Origin: an uncultured Acetatifactor sp.
Lineage (GTDB): Bacteria > Bacillota > Clostridia > Lachnospirales > Lachnospiraceae
NCBI GenBank assembly: GCA_947627535.1
Contig: CANQWM010000001.1
Span: forward strand, 1 to 64,000
Direction: 5' to 3'
DNA length: 64,000 nucleotides
In this document: piece by piece, positions 17,583 through 26,415 of the stretch
Layout: each line of letters begins with the position of its first letter
Position numbering within the stretch: the stretch's first letter is position 1
The notes under the pieces: generated by a model
The model's input: the letters and a program-made list of their open reading frames with translations, nothing else
The model's database searches: none
What the model was told of the DNA's origin: nothing
Program-made: the position numbers and the translations under genes

Positions 17583-18215
17583 ATGAAAAAAGGAAAAAGT
17601 GTTTTTGCGGGAGTTCTTGCGGCGCTGCTTTTGACGGGATGCCAGTCCGGAGGAAATGCGGATGACGAGGCGCTCCGCCGACAGATTACGGAGCTGGAAA
17701 GCCAGGTGGCCGCTCTGCAGCAGGCTCAGGCCGGGGCGGACAAAGCGCCGGAAGAGAGTCGGCCGGATAACGCGCCGTCGGAAGAGGGTCAGAAGGATAA
17801 CGCGCCGTCGGAAGAGAGTCAGCCGACGAATGCGCCGTCGGAAGAGGGATCGGAGCCGGGCTCAGATACGGCCGGCAGCAGCGACACCGGAGTTTCAAAC
17901 CAGGCCGGAGGATCGGCGGTCACCAGTGAGACGATGGAAGCCTTGACCGCCCTTGTGGACGGCTATACGGCGGACGTGGATGCGCTGATCGCGGAAGAGA
18001 GCGCGGATCTGGACCGTTTCTTTTCCGAAAAGCAGCGTGCCGAGGAAATCGACCGGGCGCTGGACCGGCACGAAGACGAACTGGAGAGGGCGGTGCGGGA
18101 CGGCGCTCTTGCCAGGGAGGATTACCGGGACCTTGAGAGAAAACTGGAACGGCTGGAAGACAGACTGGACGAGGCGGAAGACCGGCTGGAATTCTTTTTC
18201 GGAATGGACGACTGA
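17583..18215 (+). CDS. Repeat-bearing lipoprotein
   Basis: A 210-residue protein. It has a lipoprotein signal (KSVFAGVLAALLLTGC) and a short coiled-coil stretch (DDEALRRQITELESQVAALQQ). A low-complexity region of ten-residue repeats (NAPSEE core) comes next. The C-terminal half is highly charged and predicted helical, with leucine-zipper-like spacing (ELERAVRDGALAREDYRDLE). It is probably surface-anchored with the repeats as a flexible stalk. No enzymatic motif is seen. AAGGAG at 17571-17576 fixes the start. Confidence 0.8.
   Translation: MKKGKSVFAGVLAALLLTGCQSGGNADDEALRRQITELESQVAALQQAQAGADKAPEESRPDNAPSEEGQKDNAPSEESQPTNAPSEEGSEPGSDTAGSSDTGVSNQAGGSAVTSETMEALTALVDGYTADVDALIAEESADLDRFFSEKQRAEEIDRALDRHEDELERAVRDGALAREDYRDLERKLERLEDRLDEAEDRLEFFFGMDD
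17766..17850 (+). repeat. 30-bp coding minisatellite
   Basis: Near-identical units begin at 17766, 17796 and 17826, each encoding a variant of DNAPSEEGQK. A degenerate earlier copy (KAPEESRP) precedes them. This is a site where copy number can change in frame. Confidence 0.9.
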
Positions 18216-18276
18216 GCCGCAGACAGTGGGCTTAAGGGGATCGGATTCCCCAAAAACCTGAAGGAGGACCTGACTC

Positions 18277-19689
18277 ATGAATTATTTACGCAAATTTTTC
18301 TCGCCCGTGGATATGACGGAGGGGACCCCGTGGAAGAAAATCATTCTGTTCACGATTCCGATGCTGTTAGGAAACATCGCCCAGCAGCTCTATAACACGG
18401 TGGACAGCATTGTGGTGGGAAAGTATGTGGGGGACAACGCCCTTGCGGCTGTGGGAAGCGCCGGGCCGATCCTGAATCTGCTGCTGGTACTGTATGTGGG
18501 GATCAGTATCGGAGCCGGGATCATGGTGTCTCAGTATTTCGGTTCCCGCAACAGGGAGGGCCTGTCCTATACCATCGGGAACAGTATTCTTCTGATGCTG
18601 TTTGCCACGATTTTTGTGGCGGTGATCGGCTCGCTGGTGACGCGGCCGCTGTTAAAACTGCTCCAGACGCCGGACAGCATTATAGACTGGTGCGCGTCCT
18701 ACCTGTACATACTGTTCATCGGCGGCGCCGGACTGGCCTTTTACAATATTCTGTCCGGCGTGCTGAGAGGGCTGGGGGATTCCGTGTCGGCGCTGATCTA
18801 TCTGCTGGTGGCGTGTGTACTGAATATTGGACTTGATCTTTTGTTCGTGATCCGGTTCGGGCTGGGGGTCAGCGGCGTTGCCCTTGCAACAAGCATCGCC
18901 CAGGCGGTTTCCGCGATCCTCTGTGCCGTCAAGCTGTACCGAATGAAGGACTACTTTGACCTGAAATGGAAATATATGAAATGGAACCAAAGATACGCCA
19001 GCAACGTGATCCGGCTGGGGCTGCCCTCCGGGGTTACCCAGGCCATCATGTCCATGTCCATGATCGTGGTTCAGTCTCTTACCAACAGCTTCGGGGAGCA
19101 GTTCATCGCGGCCAACGTGATCGTGATGCGGGTGGACGGTTTTGCCATGATGCCGAATTTCTCCTTCGGCTCCGCCATGACGACGTACGCGGGGCAGAAC
19201 GTGGGCGCGAACGCCTATGACCGGGTGACAAAGGGAGCGAAACAGGGAACGCTTCTGGCGCTGGGCGTGTCGGCGTTTATCACCGGGGGAATCCTGCTGG
19301 TGGGAAGACCGCTCATGGGTATTTTTACGGACACCCAGGAGCTGGTGGAGTTAAGTTACGGACTGATGCGCATTCTGGCAGTGGGATATCTTGCCATGGC
19401 GGTGCTGCAGAGCCTTGCGGGCGTGATGCGCGGCGCGGGAGATACCATGACGCCCATGTGGATTTCCATTTTCCAGACCGTCATTCTCCGTGTGCCCCTG
19501 GCTTACGTCATGGTGTACCTTTCCAGGTCGGCGGAATATCCCAACGGCAGGCGGGAGCTTCTGATCGTGTCCATGCTGATCTCGTGGATCGTCGGTATGC
19601 TGGTCACATGCTTCTTTTACGCCAGAGGGAAATGGAAGACCAAGGCGATTGGCAATGCGGCGCCGGAAGATTTGAGAGCGGAAGATTAA
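18277..19689 (+). CDS. MATE family efflux transporter
   Basis: A 470-residue polytopic membrane protein with about 12 helices. The N-terminal pattern PMLLGNIAQQLYNTVDSIVVGKYVG is typical of the DinF/NorM-like MATE group, which exports cationic drugs or metabolites using a sodium or proton gradient. The repeat halves are visible, with a second start around IRLGLPSGVTQAIMSMSMIVVQSL. AAGGAGG is nine bases before the ATG. The substrate cannot be told from sequence. Confidence 0.93.
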   Translation: MNYLRKFFSPVDMTEGTPWKKIILFTIPMLLGNIAQQLYNTVDSIVVGKYVGDNALAAVGSAGPILNLLLVLYVGISIGAGIMVSQYFGSRNREGLSYTIGNSILLMLFATIFVAVIGSLVTRPLLKLLQTPDSIIDWCASYLYILFIGGAGLAFYNILSGVLRGLGDSVSALIYLLVACVLNIGLDLLFVIRFGLGVSGVALATSIAQAVSAILCAVKLYRMKDYFDLKWKYMKWNQRYASNVIRLGLPSGVTQAIMSMSMIVVQSLTNSFGEQFIAANVIVMRVDGFAMMPNFSFGSAMTTYAGQNVGANAYDRVTKGAKQGTLLALGVSAFITGGILLVGRPLMGIFTDTQELVELSYGLMRILAVGYLAMAVLQSLAGVMRGAGDTMTPMWISIFQTVILRVPLAYVMVYLSRSAEYPNGRRELLIVSMLISWIVGMLVTCFFYARGKWKTKAIGNAAPEDLRAED

Positions 19690-19769
19690 GAGCGGAAAAT
19701 TGGAAATAAAAGATCAGAAATAAGAACGCAGGAGCAGTTTGTCATTTGACAGAGAGGAAGTTGTGGAGT

Positions 19770-20795
19770 ATGAGAGCATTGTTTATCGGAGGAACGGGGA
19801 CCATCAGCACCGCCGTTGTGGAGCGGCTGGCCAAAGATCCCGCCTGGGAGGTCTGGCTCCTGAACCGGGGGAACAGGAAAGAGGCGGTTCCCGAAGGGGT
19901 GCGCCAGATCACCGCGGATATCAATGACGAAGCGGATGTGACGGCGAAGCTGGGAGACCTTTTCTTTGATTCGGTCTGTGAGTTCATCGGGTTCCAGGTG
20001 TCTCAGGTGGAGCGGGATTACAGGCTGTTTCAGGGAAGAACGGGGCAGTATATCTATATCAGCTCCGCTTCCGCTTACCACAAGCCCGCCGCGGGCTATG
20101 TGGTTACGGAGGGCACTTCTCTGGCCAATCCGTACTGGCAGTATTCCAGAGACAAGATCGCCTGTGAGGAATTTCTGATGAAAAAGTATCGGGAGGAAGG
20201 ATTCCCCGTCACCATTGTCCGGCCCAGCCATACCTATGATGAGAGGAATATCCCCGTCGGCGTTCACGGGAAAAACGGGTTCTGGCAGGTTATAAAGCGC
20301 ATGAGGGAGGGAAAGCCCGTTCTCATTCAGGGAGACGGTTCCTCGCTCTGGACGCTGACCTTCAACAGCGATTTCGCCGTGGGCTTCACAGGGCTTATGG
20401 GGAATGAGAACGCCATCGGCGAGGCGTTCCAGATCACGGGCGACGAGACGCTGACCTGGGATCAGATCCACCGGATCATAGCGGACGCGCTGGGAGTAAA
20501 ACTGAATGCGTATCATGTCGCAACGGAATATCTGGCGGCGGTGGGTGATCAGTACGGGTACGATTTTACAGGCAGCCTGGCAGGGGATAAGGCGGTATCC
20601 GTGGTCTTCGACAACCGTAAGCTGAAGAGGCTTGTGCCGCAGATGAAGACCTCCGTAAGCTTCCGGCAGGGCGTGAGGATCGCCCTGGACTATGTGCTGT
20701 CCCATCCGGAGGAATGCCAGAAGGAGGATCCGGAGTTTGACGCATGGTGCGACAGGGTGGTTGCGGCGCTGGAGGAATCGAAGACGAAGGTGTGA
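19770..20795 (+). CDS. NAD-dependent epimerase/dehydratase family protein
   Basis: A 341-residue extended short-chain dehydrogenase. The nucleotide loop GGTGTIS lies at residues 7-13. An SSASAYHKP stretch occupies the usual catalytic serine/tyrosine position. A C-terminal domain resembles the isoflavone-reductase/chloroplast stem-loop-binding-protein-like branch. The substrate is unknown. The start at 19770 follows GAGAGGAAG. It ends 44 bp before the CIRCE-controlled hsp20 region and is not obviously linked to it. Confidence 0.82.
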   Translation: MRALFIGGTGTISTAVVERLAKDPAWEVWLLNRGNRKEAVPEGVRQITADINDEADVTAKLGDLFFDSVCEFIGFQVSQVERDYRLFQGRTGQYIYISSASAYHKPAAGYVVTEGTSLANPYWQYSRDKIACEEFLMKKYREEGFPVTIVRPSHTYDERNIPVGVHGKNGFWQVIKRMREGKPVLIQGDGSSLWTLTFNSDFAVGFTGLMGNENAIGEAFQITGDETLTWDQIHRIIADALGVKLNAYHVATEYLAAVGDQYGYDFTGSLAGDKAVSVVFDNRKLKRLVPQMKTSVSFRQGVRIALDYVLSHPEECQKEDPEFDAWCDRVVAALEESKTKV

Positions 20796-20838
20796 AATTC
20801 TAAACGAATTCTAAAGATTATAAAACAAAAATAAATTG

Positions 20839-20880
20839 TTAGCACTCGCTATTGACGAGTGCTAACAATGGTGGTATAAC
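20839..20880 (+). promoter_or_regulatory. CIRCE operator and promoter of hsp20
   Basis: A perfect CIRCE element: TTAGCACTC (20839-20847), a nine-base spacer, and GAGTGCTAA (20857-20865). TTGACG at 20852-20857 and TATAAC at 20875-20880, 17 bp apart, make a promoter whose -35 lies inside the operator. HrcA binding should block it. Confidence 0.95.
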
Positions 20881-20981
20881 TAAGTCAGAACGAAGGAGAT
20901 GAAGAAATTACATACTTCATCCCACTCCGGGAAACAATGAGTATGACAAGAGTCGCAAATGTTGAAAAGGAGGAATGACTT

Positions 20982-21425
20982 ATGTTGATGCCCAGTATTT
21001 TTGGAGAAAACTTGATCGAGGATTTCTTTGACGATTTCGCACGTCCGTCAAGGCAGGTTGCAAGGTACAACACTCCTGTGACCAATGTGATGCGCACGGA
21101 TATCAAGGAGACGGAGACCGGATTTGAACTGGCGATCGATCTGCCGGGGTACAAGAAAGAGGATGTGAAGGCGGAGTTAAAGGACGGTTATCTCACCATC
21201 AGCGCCGAGACGAAGCAGGACAACGATGAGAAGGATGACAACGGAAAATATATCCGCCGGGAGAGATATTACGGAACCTGCAGCAGAAGCTTTTATGTGG
21301 GCGAGGATGTGACCCAGGAGGATATCAGGGCAAAGTTTGAGGACGGCATCCTGAAGCTGAGCGTTCCCAAGAAGGAGCCGGCGCCCAAGGTCGAGGAAAA
21401 GAAGTATATCCAGATCGAAGGATAA
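20982..21425 (+). CDS. Hsp20/alpha-crystallin small heat-shock protein
   Basis: A 147-residue small chaperone that holds unfolding proteins in the cytoplasm. The alpha-crystallin domain spans about residues 35-140: DIKETETGFELAIDLPGYKKEDVKAEL at the front and the closing ILKLSVPKKEP. AAAAGGAGG precedes the start. The leader of about 100 nt contains two tiny open frames that end just before the ATG. Control by HrcA is shown by the upstream CIRCE. Confidence 0.95.
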   Translation: MLMPSIFGENLIEDFFDDFARPSRQVARYNTPVTNVMRTDIKETETGFELAIDLPGYKKEDVKAELKDGYLTISAETKQDNDEKDDNGKYIRRERYYGTCSRSFYVGEDVTQEDIRAKFEDGILKLSVPKKEPAPKVEEKKYIQIEG

Positions 21426-21458
21426 CGCCGGAAGAAACGAAAGACTGTAAACCACAGA

Positions 21459-21490
21459 ACCGCCGGGGCAGGCTGCCCCGGCGGTTTTTT
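21459..21490 (+). terminator. Terminator after hsp20
   Basis: A perfect 12 bp GC-rich stem, ACCGCCGGGGCA / TGCCCCGGCGGT, with a 3 nt loop and TTTTTT. Confidence 0.93.
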
Positions 21491-21558
21491 CGCGCACAGG
21501 CGAAAAACGGCGCACGCCGCCCTCGCCGTCTTCTGTCCTTCATCGTGCGAAAGGCGGC

Positions 21559-22485
21559 TCAGGAGGACAGAACGCTTTGTCTTGCTTCCTCCAGCCGGTC
21601 CAGCGTTACCACATAGGGATGGTTGAACACATAAGAGATGTAGTCCGCGCTGTTCTGCTCGTGGATATGTACGGTGTGCCAGGTCAGGAACCAGCTCCAG
21701 TTCACCCCCTTTGCCCGTAAAAGCCCCGGCTCCGGCAGAGGGCCGTTTTCGTGATGGCAGACCGGCATACGCTTGTCCGTCTGCGTCCTGACCCAGTTGT
21801 AAAGCGCTTCGTGGATCCCTTCCGTGTAGGCGTCTCCGCCGATGCAGTCCACTACGTCGTCGCCGGGATACCATCCCTCATGCATTTCGCCGGAATAGCC
21901 GAGAACCCAGATCAGGTTGTGCAGCCCATGGTGGCCGGTGAACCTTTCATACATCAGCCGCCACAGTTTTTGAAACGCTTCCGGGCCGCCCTTGCCCCAC
22001 CAGAACCAGGCGCCGTCAAATTCGTGCAGCGGCCGCCAGAGCACGGGGATTTCAAGCCGGCACAGCTCCTTCAGAGCCTTTGCGACAGCGTCCAGATTGT
22101 CCAGCATTCCCTGGTGCAGCTCGGTGCCGGGCGTCAGAAGCTCTTCCATGTCCACGCTTTCCTGGCTGGAGTGGTAGCCGACGCCGTGGGGCGGAATCCC
22201 CCAGTGCCAGCAGATGGAGACGATGCCGCCCTTTTCCTGCCAGCGCCTGGCGCGTTCGTTTACCCCGGCAAAATCGTTCCCGATGTAATCCAGCCCCAGA
22301 ATGGCGGGAAGACGCCCGCTTACCTTCTCGATATAGGAAAGCTCTTCCCAGTCGTTCCTGTTGCCGGGGCATTCCTGCTGGCCGGAGAGAATATATCTGC
22401 CCTCCGCCAGGTTAAGGAAACGGTACAGTTCCGCGGCCGGCAGCTGAGCCGCCGGATCCGTCAGCAAAAAATCCTGTTTTTCCAT
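21559..22485 (-). CDS. GH26 beta-mannanase, cytoplasmic
   Basis: A 308-residue glycoside hydrolase family 26 enzyme that cuts beta-1,4-mannan internally. The acid/base glutamate is E155 in RPLHEFDGAWFWWG, and the nucleophile is E246 in HHENGPLP. No signal peptide or binding module is present, so it should act inside the cell on imported mannooligosaccharides. AAGGGAGAACATT before the minus-strand ATG gives the ribosome-binding site; upstream in-frame starts are rejected. It is divergent from the GH130-epimerase operon with which it shares substrate. Its leader holds a 9 bp inverted repeat (22513-22521 / 22546-22554). Confidence 0.88.
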   Translation of the reverse strand: MEKQDFLLTDPAAQLPAAELYRFLNLAEGRYILSGQQECPGNRNDWEELSYIEKVSGRLPAILGLDYIGNDFAGVNERARRWQEKGGIVSICWHWGIPPHGVGYHSSQESVDMEELLTPGTELHQGMLDNLDAVAKALKELCRLEIPVLWRPLHEFDGAWFWWGKGGPEAFQKLWRLMYERFTGHHGLHNLIWVLGYSGEMHEGWYPGDDVVDCIGGDAYTEGIHEALYNWVRTQTDKRMPVCHHENGPLPEPGLLRAKGVNWSWFLTWHTVHIHEQNSADYISYVFNHPYVVTLDRLEEARQSVLSS

Positions 22486-22567
22486 AATGTTCTCCCTTGT
22501 TTTTCCTTTTACGCAGCGTCCACCGGAAAATTCCCGTTTCGATGCGGACGCTGCCTTTGTTGTTAGC

Positions 22568-22596
22568 ACAATACCATATTGTCCGGAAGATGGCAA
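22568..22596 (-). promoter_or_regulatory. Promoter of the GH26 gene
   Basis: On the minus strand, TTGCCA (plus 22591-22596) and TATTGT (plus 22568-22573) have a 17 bp spacer. An AT-rich motif abuts the -35 box. Confidence 0.6.
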
Positions 22597-22767
22597 GCTA
22601 AATTTAATTAAATTACTTAAAAAATGAACGCTGCTGTTTTAGACATTTTGCACAAAACGGAGAGCCTGGAATTGTCAAAAATCACTAATTGCACAAAATC
22701 TGTTGCAGTATTTCCAAAATTATGGTAAGCTTGTTATAAGCTAAAAAAAGCTAAATTTACTTAAAAA
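22596..22767. promoter_or_regulatory. Shared control region of the mannan locus
   Basis: The 305 bp between the divergent genes carries two kinds of repeat. AGCTAAATTTA occurs at 22596-22606 (touching the GH26 -35 box) and at 22749-22759 (just after the likely operon transcription start). Both are followed by AT-rich extensions containing ACTTAAAAA. TTGCACAAAA occurs at 22648-22657 and 22689-22698, 41 bp apart. An extended -10, TGTTATAAG (22732-22740), is the best operon promoter. The first pair looks like repressor operators and the second like activator sites. This is inference. Confidence 0.55.
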
Positions 22768-22789
22768 TTATAAAGAAAGGGAGCAGATT

Positions 22790-23812
22790 ATGAGCGAGAT
22801 CAAAATGATTGCACCGGCAGTGCCCAACGTACCATGGCAGGAGAGACCAGAAGGCATCAAAGGAGCGCCGATCTGGAGGTATACGGAAAACCCTGTGATC
22901 GGCCGCAACCCGGTAGAGGGGGTCGCGAGAATCTTCAACAGCGCGGTTGTGCCTTATCATGGAGAATTTATCGGCGTGTTCCGCGGAGAGCAGACAAACG
23001 GTATCCCCTACATATATCTGGGAAGAAGCAGTGACGGCATCCACTGGGATTTCGACAGAGACAAGATCCCCTTTGTGGATGAGGAGGGGAAGCCCTTTAT
23101 GCCCCGCTATGCTTACGATCCAAGGCTGGTGAAGGTGGAGGATACCTACTATATCATCTGGTGTCAGGATTTCTACGGCGCTGCTATCGGCATGGCAAAG
23201 ACAAATGACTTTAAGACCTTTGTAAGGATTGAGAATCCGTTCCTGCCCTTCAACCGCAACGCGGTTCTGTTCCCCAGAAAGATCAACGGAAACTTCTGCC
23301 TGCTGAGCAGACCTTCTGACAGCGGCCATACGCCCTTCGGCGATATCTTTATCAGCGAGAGCCCTGACCTTGTGTACTGGGGAAAGCACAGGCATGTGAT
23401 GGGAAAGGGATCCGAGTGGTGGGAGTCCTTAAAGATCGGCGGCGGCGCGGCGCCCATCGAGACCAGCGAGGGATGGCTTCTGTTCTATCACGGCGTCAGC
23501 GGCACCTGCAACGGCTATGTCTACAGCATCGGCGGCGCGATCCTGGACCTGGAAAATCCTTCCATTGTGAAGTATCGCTGCGAAAACTTCCTGCTGACTC
23601 CCGAAGAGTGGTACGAAGAGAGAGGCTTTGTGCCTAACGTGGTGTTCCCCTGCGCGACCATTCATGACCCCGAATCCGGGAAGATCGCGGTCTATTACGG
23701 CGCGGCGGACAGCTATGTGGGTCTGGCGTTTACCAAGTTTGACGAGATCGTGGCTTACATCAAGGAGCACAGCGTGGTACGGGACGAGGACACGGAGATC
23801 GGAAGACGCTGA
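22790..23812 (+). CDS. GH130 beta-1,4-mannooligosaccharide phosphorylase
   Basis: A 340-residue five-bladed propeller phosphorylase. Length and opening match GH130 subfamily 2 enzymes such as Ruminococcus albus RaMP2. These release mannose-1-phosphate from the non-reducing end of mannooligosaccharides. The probable general acid is D110 in RYAYDPRL, and phosphate-contacting basic residues lie in LLSRPSDSGHT. AAAGGGAG precedes the start. It is the first gene of the phosphorolytic mannan operon. A hairpin with stem AGGCGCC (23831-23849) follows it without a T-run and may tune mRNA levels. Confidence 0.88.
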   Translation: MSEIKMIAPAVPNVPWQERPEGIKGAPIWRYTENPVIGRNPVEGVARIFNSAVVPYHGEFIGVFRGEQTNGIPYIYLGRSSDGIHWDFDRDKIPFVDEEGKPFMPRYAYDPRLVKVEDTYYIIWCQDFYGAAIGMAKTNDFKTFVRIENPFLPFNRNAVLFPRKINGNFCLLSRPSDSGHTPFGDIFISESPDLVYWGKHRHVMGKGSEWWESLKIGGGAAPIETSEGWLLFYHGVSGTCNGYVYSIGGAILDLENPSIVKYRCENFLLTPEEWYEERGFVPNVVFPCATIHDPESGKIAVYYGAADSYVGLAFTKFDEIVAYIKEHSVVRDEDTEIGRR

Positions 23813-23830
23813 CGAAAGACCGAAAGACGG

Positions 23831-23849
23831 AGGCGCCGTACAGGCGCCT
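23831..23849 (+). other. Intercistronic hairpin
   Basis: AGGCGCC / GGCGCCT with a 5 nt loop between the GH130 and epimerase genes. There is no U-tract, so it is more likely an mRNA stability element than a terminator. Confidence 0.5.
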
Positions 23850-23895
23850 TCCGGACAAAATCGGCCGCAAAAAGAGCTTAAGACAGATTGTGGGG

Positions 23896-25125
23896 ATGGT
23901 AGAAAAGATGGCAGAAAACAGGGAAGAAACAAGGGAAAAGAAAACAGCAAAGAACATGGCGGAAGAGATGCGGGAGCATCTGACCCGCCAGATCCTTCCC
24001 TTCTGGAAGGGATTGAAGGATGAAGAAAACGGCGGGTTCTACGGCTATGTGGGACCCGATCTTACGGTGGATGACAGGGCGGTGAAGGGCTGTATTCTGA
24101 ACAGCCGGATTCTGTGGTTTTTTTCCAACGCCAGTATGACGTTAAGGGATCCGTCTCTGTTGGAGTACGCCCGACACGCGTATCGTTTCCTGAAGGAATG
24201 CTGCCTTGACGAGGAATACGGCGGCGTTTACTGGTCCGTGGCGTATGACGGACGCCCGCAGGATACCACGAAGCACATCTATAATCAGGCCTTTGCCGTC
24301 TATGCGCTGTCCTCCTATTATGACGCCTCAAAAGACGCCGAAGCGCTGGAAACCGCCATGGACATTTTCCGTGTGATCGAGGAAAAGGGCTTTGACCGGG
24401 GAGGCTACCGGGAGGCGCTGGATCGCAGCTTTGCCCCGGCGGACAACGATAAGCTCTCCGAGAACGGCGTCATGGCGGACCGCACCATGAACACCCTGCT
24501 CCATGTGTTCGAGGCTTACACGGAGCTGTACCGGGTAAGCAAAGAAGGGCGGGTCGGGGAGAAGCTGGCGTGGATCCTTGACACCTTTCGGGACAAAATC
24601 TACAACCCCGCGAAGCATCGGCAGGAGGTCTTCTTTGACAACGACATGAACAGTCTGATCGACCTGCATTCCTACGGCCATGATATCGAGACCTGCTGGC
24701 TTTTGGATCGGGGGCTGAACGTGCTTGGGGACGGAGAACGAATCGCGGCTTTTGCTCCTGTGACCGCGGATCTTGTGGCCGAGGTTTACCGGACCGCTTA
24801 TTACAACCATTCTCTCTCCAACGAATGTGAGAGGGGAAAGACGGACAGAAAGCGTGTCTGGTGGGTGCAGGCGGAGGCCGTGGTGGGCTTTTTCAACCAG
24901 TACCAGAAGGAGCCTTCCCACACGGAATATCTGGAGGCCGCTCAGAATATCTGGGACTTTATCAAGGCGCATATCATTGACCTGAAGAGCGGGGAATGGT
25001 TTAAGCATGTGGACGACGAGGGGCGGCCCGAAGAGGGAAATCCCATCGTGGAGCCATGGAAGTGTCCCTATCATAACGGCCGGATGTGCATGGAGCTGAT
25101 CAGGCGGACGGAAGACGGACAGTGA
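23896..25125 (+). CDS. Cellobiose/mannobiose 2-epimerase (AGE family)
   Basis: A (alpha/alpha)6-barrel epimerase of about 409 residues from the N-acylglucosamine 2-epimerase superfamily. It carries the cellobiose 2-epimerase pattern: HLTRQILPFWKGLKDEENGG at the front, KHIYNQAFAVYALS, DLHSYGHDIETCWLL with active-site histidines, and WWVQAEAVVGFFNQ. It should turn beta-1,4-mannobiose into mannosyl-glucose, the substrate of the next enzyme. The exact start is uncertain: GTG 23890, ATG 23896, 23908 or 23956 are in frame and none has a strong ribosome-binding site. The conserved domain begins near the last of these. Confidence 0.87.
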   Translation: MVEKMAENREETREKKTAKNMAEEMREHLTRQILPFWKGLKDEENGGFYGYVGPDLTVDDRAVKGCILNSRILWFFSNASMTLRDPSLLEYARHAYRFLKECCLDEEYGGVYWSVAYDGRPQDTTKHIYNQAFAVYALSSYYDASKDAEALETAMDIFRVIEEKGFDRGGYREALDRSFAPADNDKLSENGVMADRTMNTLLHVFEAYTELYRVSKEGRVGEKLAWILDTFRDKIYNPAKHRQEVFFDNDMNSLIDLHSYGHDIETCWLLDRGLNVLGDGERIAAFAPVTADLVAEVYRTAYYNHSLSNECERGKTDRKRVWWVQAEAVVGFFNQYQKEPSHTEYLEAAQNIWDFIKAHIIDLKSGEWFKHVDDEGRPEEGNPIVEPWKCPYHNGRMCMELIRRTEDGQ

Positions 25126-25185
25126 TATGGCCGGAAGGACAGACAAAACCATGGAACAACAGACAAGATCGGGAGGGATCAGGGC

Positions 25186-26355
25186 ATGATTCATGAAAAA
25201 TATTACTGGCTGCGGGAGCGGCAGGAAGCGCTGCTTGCCCGGAAGAACCAGGTGGACGACAGCTTTTACAACGGTATCTACAGCCGGTACTGCTACCCTG
25301 TGCTCACAAGGGAGCATATCCCTGTGACATGGCAGTATGACATCAACAAAGAGACCAATCCTTACTTTCAGGAGCGTCTTGGCGTAAACGCCGTGATGAA
25401 CTCCGGCGCCATCTATTTAAACGGAAAGTATTATCTGGTGGCGAGGATTGAGGGAAACGACAGAAAATCCTTCTTCGGCGTGGCGGAGAGCGCAAGCGGC
25501 GTGGACGGGTTCCGGTTCTGGGATTACCCGGTGGAGCTGCCGGACACCTGCCCGGAAGAGACGAACGTTTACGACATGCGCTTGACAAAGCATGAGGACG
25601 GCTATATCTACGGCATATTCTGCTCCGAGAGCAAGGATACTTCCTCGAAGGATCTTTCCGCCGCGGTGGCGGCGGCAGGCATCGTGCGCACGAAGGATCT
25701 GAAGAACTGGGAGAGACTGCCTAACCTAAAGACCCTGCATTCTCCCCAGCAGAGGAATGTGCTTCTCCATCCGGAATTTGTGGACGGCAAGTACGCTTTC
25801 TATACCAGGCCCATGGACGACTTTATCGACACCGGTTCCGGCGGCGGCGTGGGATTCGGGCTCTGCAGCGATATTACGAATGCGGTCATCGACGAGGAAC
25901 GCATGACCAGCATCCGCCGCTACCACACCATCACGGAGGTAAAGAACGGCGCCGGTGCGGTGCCCATCAGAACCGACAGGGGCTGGATCCATATTGCCCA
26001 CGGGGTGCGCAATACGGCGGCGGGGCTTCGGTATGTGATCTATGCCTTCGCCACGGATCTGGCGGATCCCGGCAGGGTGATCGCGGAACCCTCCGGCATG
26101 CTGATCGGGCCCAGGGGCCGGGAGAGAGTGGGCGACGTGTCCAACGTGGTGTTTACCAACGGCGCGGTGGTGAACGAAAAGGGAGAAGTCTATATCTATT
26201 ACGCCTCCAGCGACACCAGACTGCATGTGGCGGTCACCGATCTCGACAGGCTGACCGACTATGTGTTCAACACGCCGAAGGATCCGCTGCGCAGCCCGGA
26301 CTGTGTAAAACAGCGCTGCAAACTGATCAGGAAAAATCTTGAGCTGCTGGGATAG
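25186..26355 (+). CDS. GH130 4-O-beta-mannosyl-glucose phosphorylase
   Basis: A 389-residue GH130 enzyme of subfamily 1, as judged by length and the opening [17 protein letters not shown]. The family is known from Bacteroides fragilis MGP and R. albus RaMP1. The probable general acid is D130 in NVYDMRL, at the family position. It splits mannosyl-glucose with phosphate to mannose-1-phosphate and glucose. It lies 60 bp after the epimerase, so the two consecutive steps are adjacent. A GGGAGGG ribosome-binding site is present. Confidence 0.9.
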   Translation: MIHEKYYWLRERQEALLARKNQVDDSFYNGIYSRYCYPVLTREHIPVTWQYDINKETNPYFQERLGVNAVMNSGAIYLNGKYYLVARIEGNDRKSFFGVAESASGVDGFRFWDYPVELPDTCPEETNVYDMRLTKHEDGYIYGIFCSESKDTSSKDLSAAVAAAGIVRTKDLKNWERLPNLKTLHSPQQRNVLLHPEFVDGKYAFYTRPMDDFIDTGSGGGVGFGLCSDITNAVIDEERMTSIRRYHTITEVKNGAGAVPIRTDRGWIHIAHGVRNTAAGLRYVIYAFATDLADPGRVIAEPSGMLIGPRGRERVGDVSNVVFTNGAVVNEKGEVYIYYASSDTRLHVAVTDLDRLTDYVFNTPKDPLRSPDCVKQRCKLIRKNLELLG

Positions 26356-26367
26356 ATATGGTACAAT
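26339..26367 (+). promoter_or_regulatory. Possible internal promoter before the GH94 gene
   Basis: TTGAGC at 26339-26344 and TACAAT at 26362-26367 with a 17 bp spacer and a TG one base before the -10. It overlaps the end of the GH130 gene and could let the GH94 gene be expressed apart from the operon. Confidence 0.45.
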
Positions 26368-26415
26368 GGTTACAGGTTTCAGAAGTTCCGGAAAATCGAA
26401 AAAGGAGAACACGGC

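Noticed and set aside
22561..22573. GTTAGCAC resembling half of a CIRCE site before the GH26 gene
   Set aside because: No matching GAGTGCTAA half follows at nine bases, so it is not a CIRCE element.
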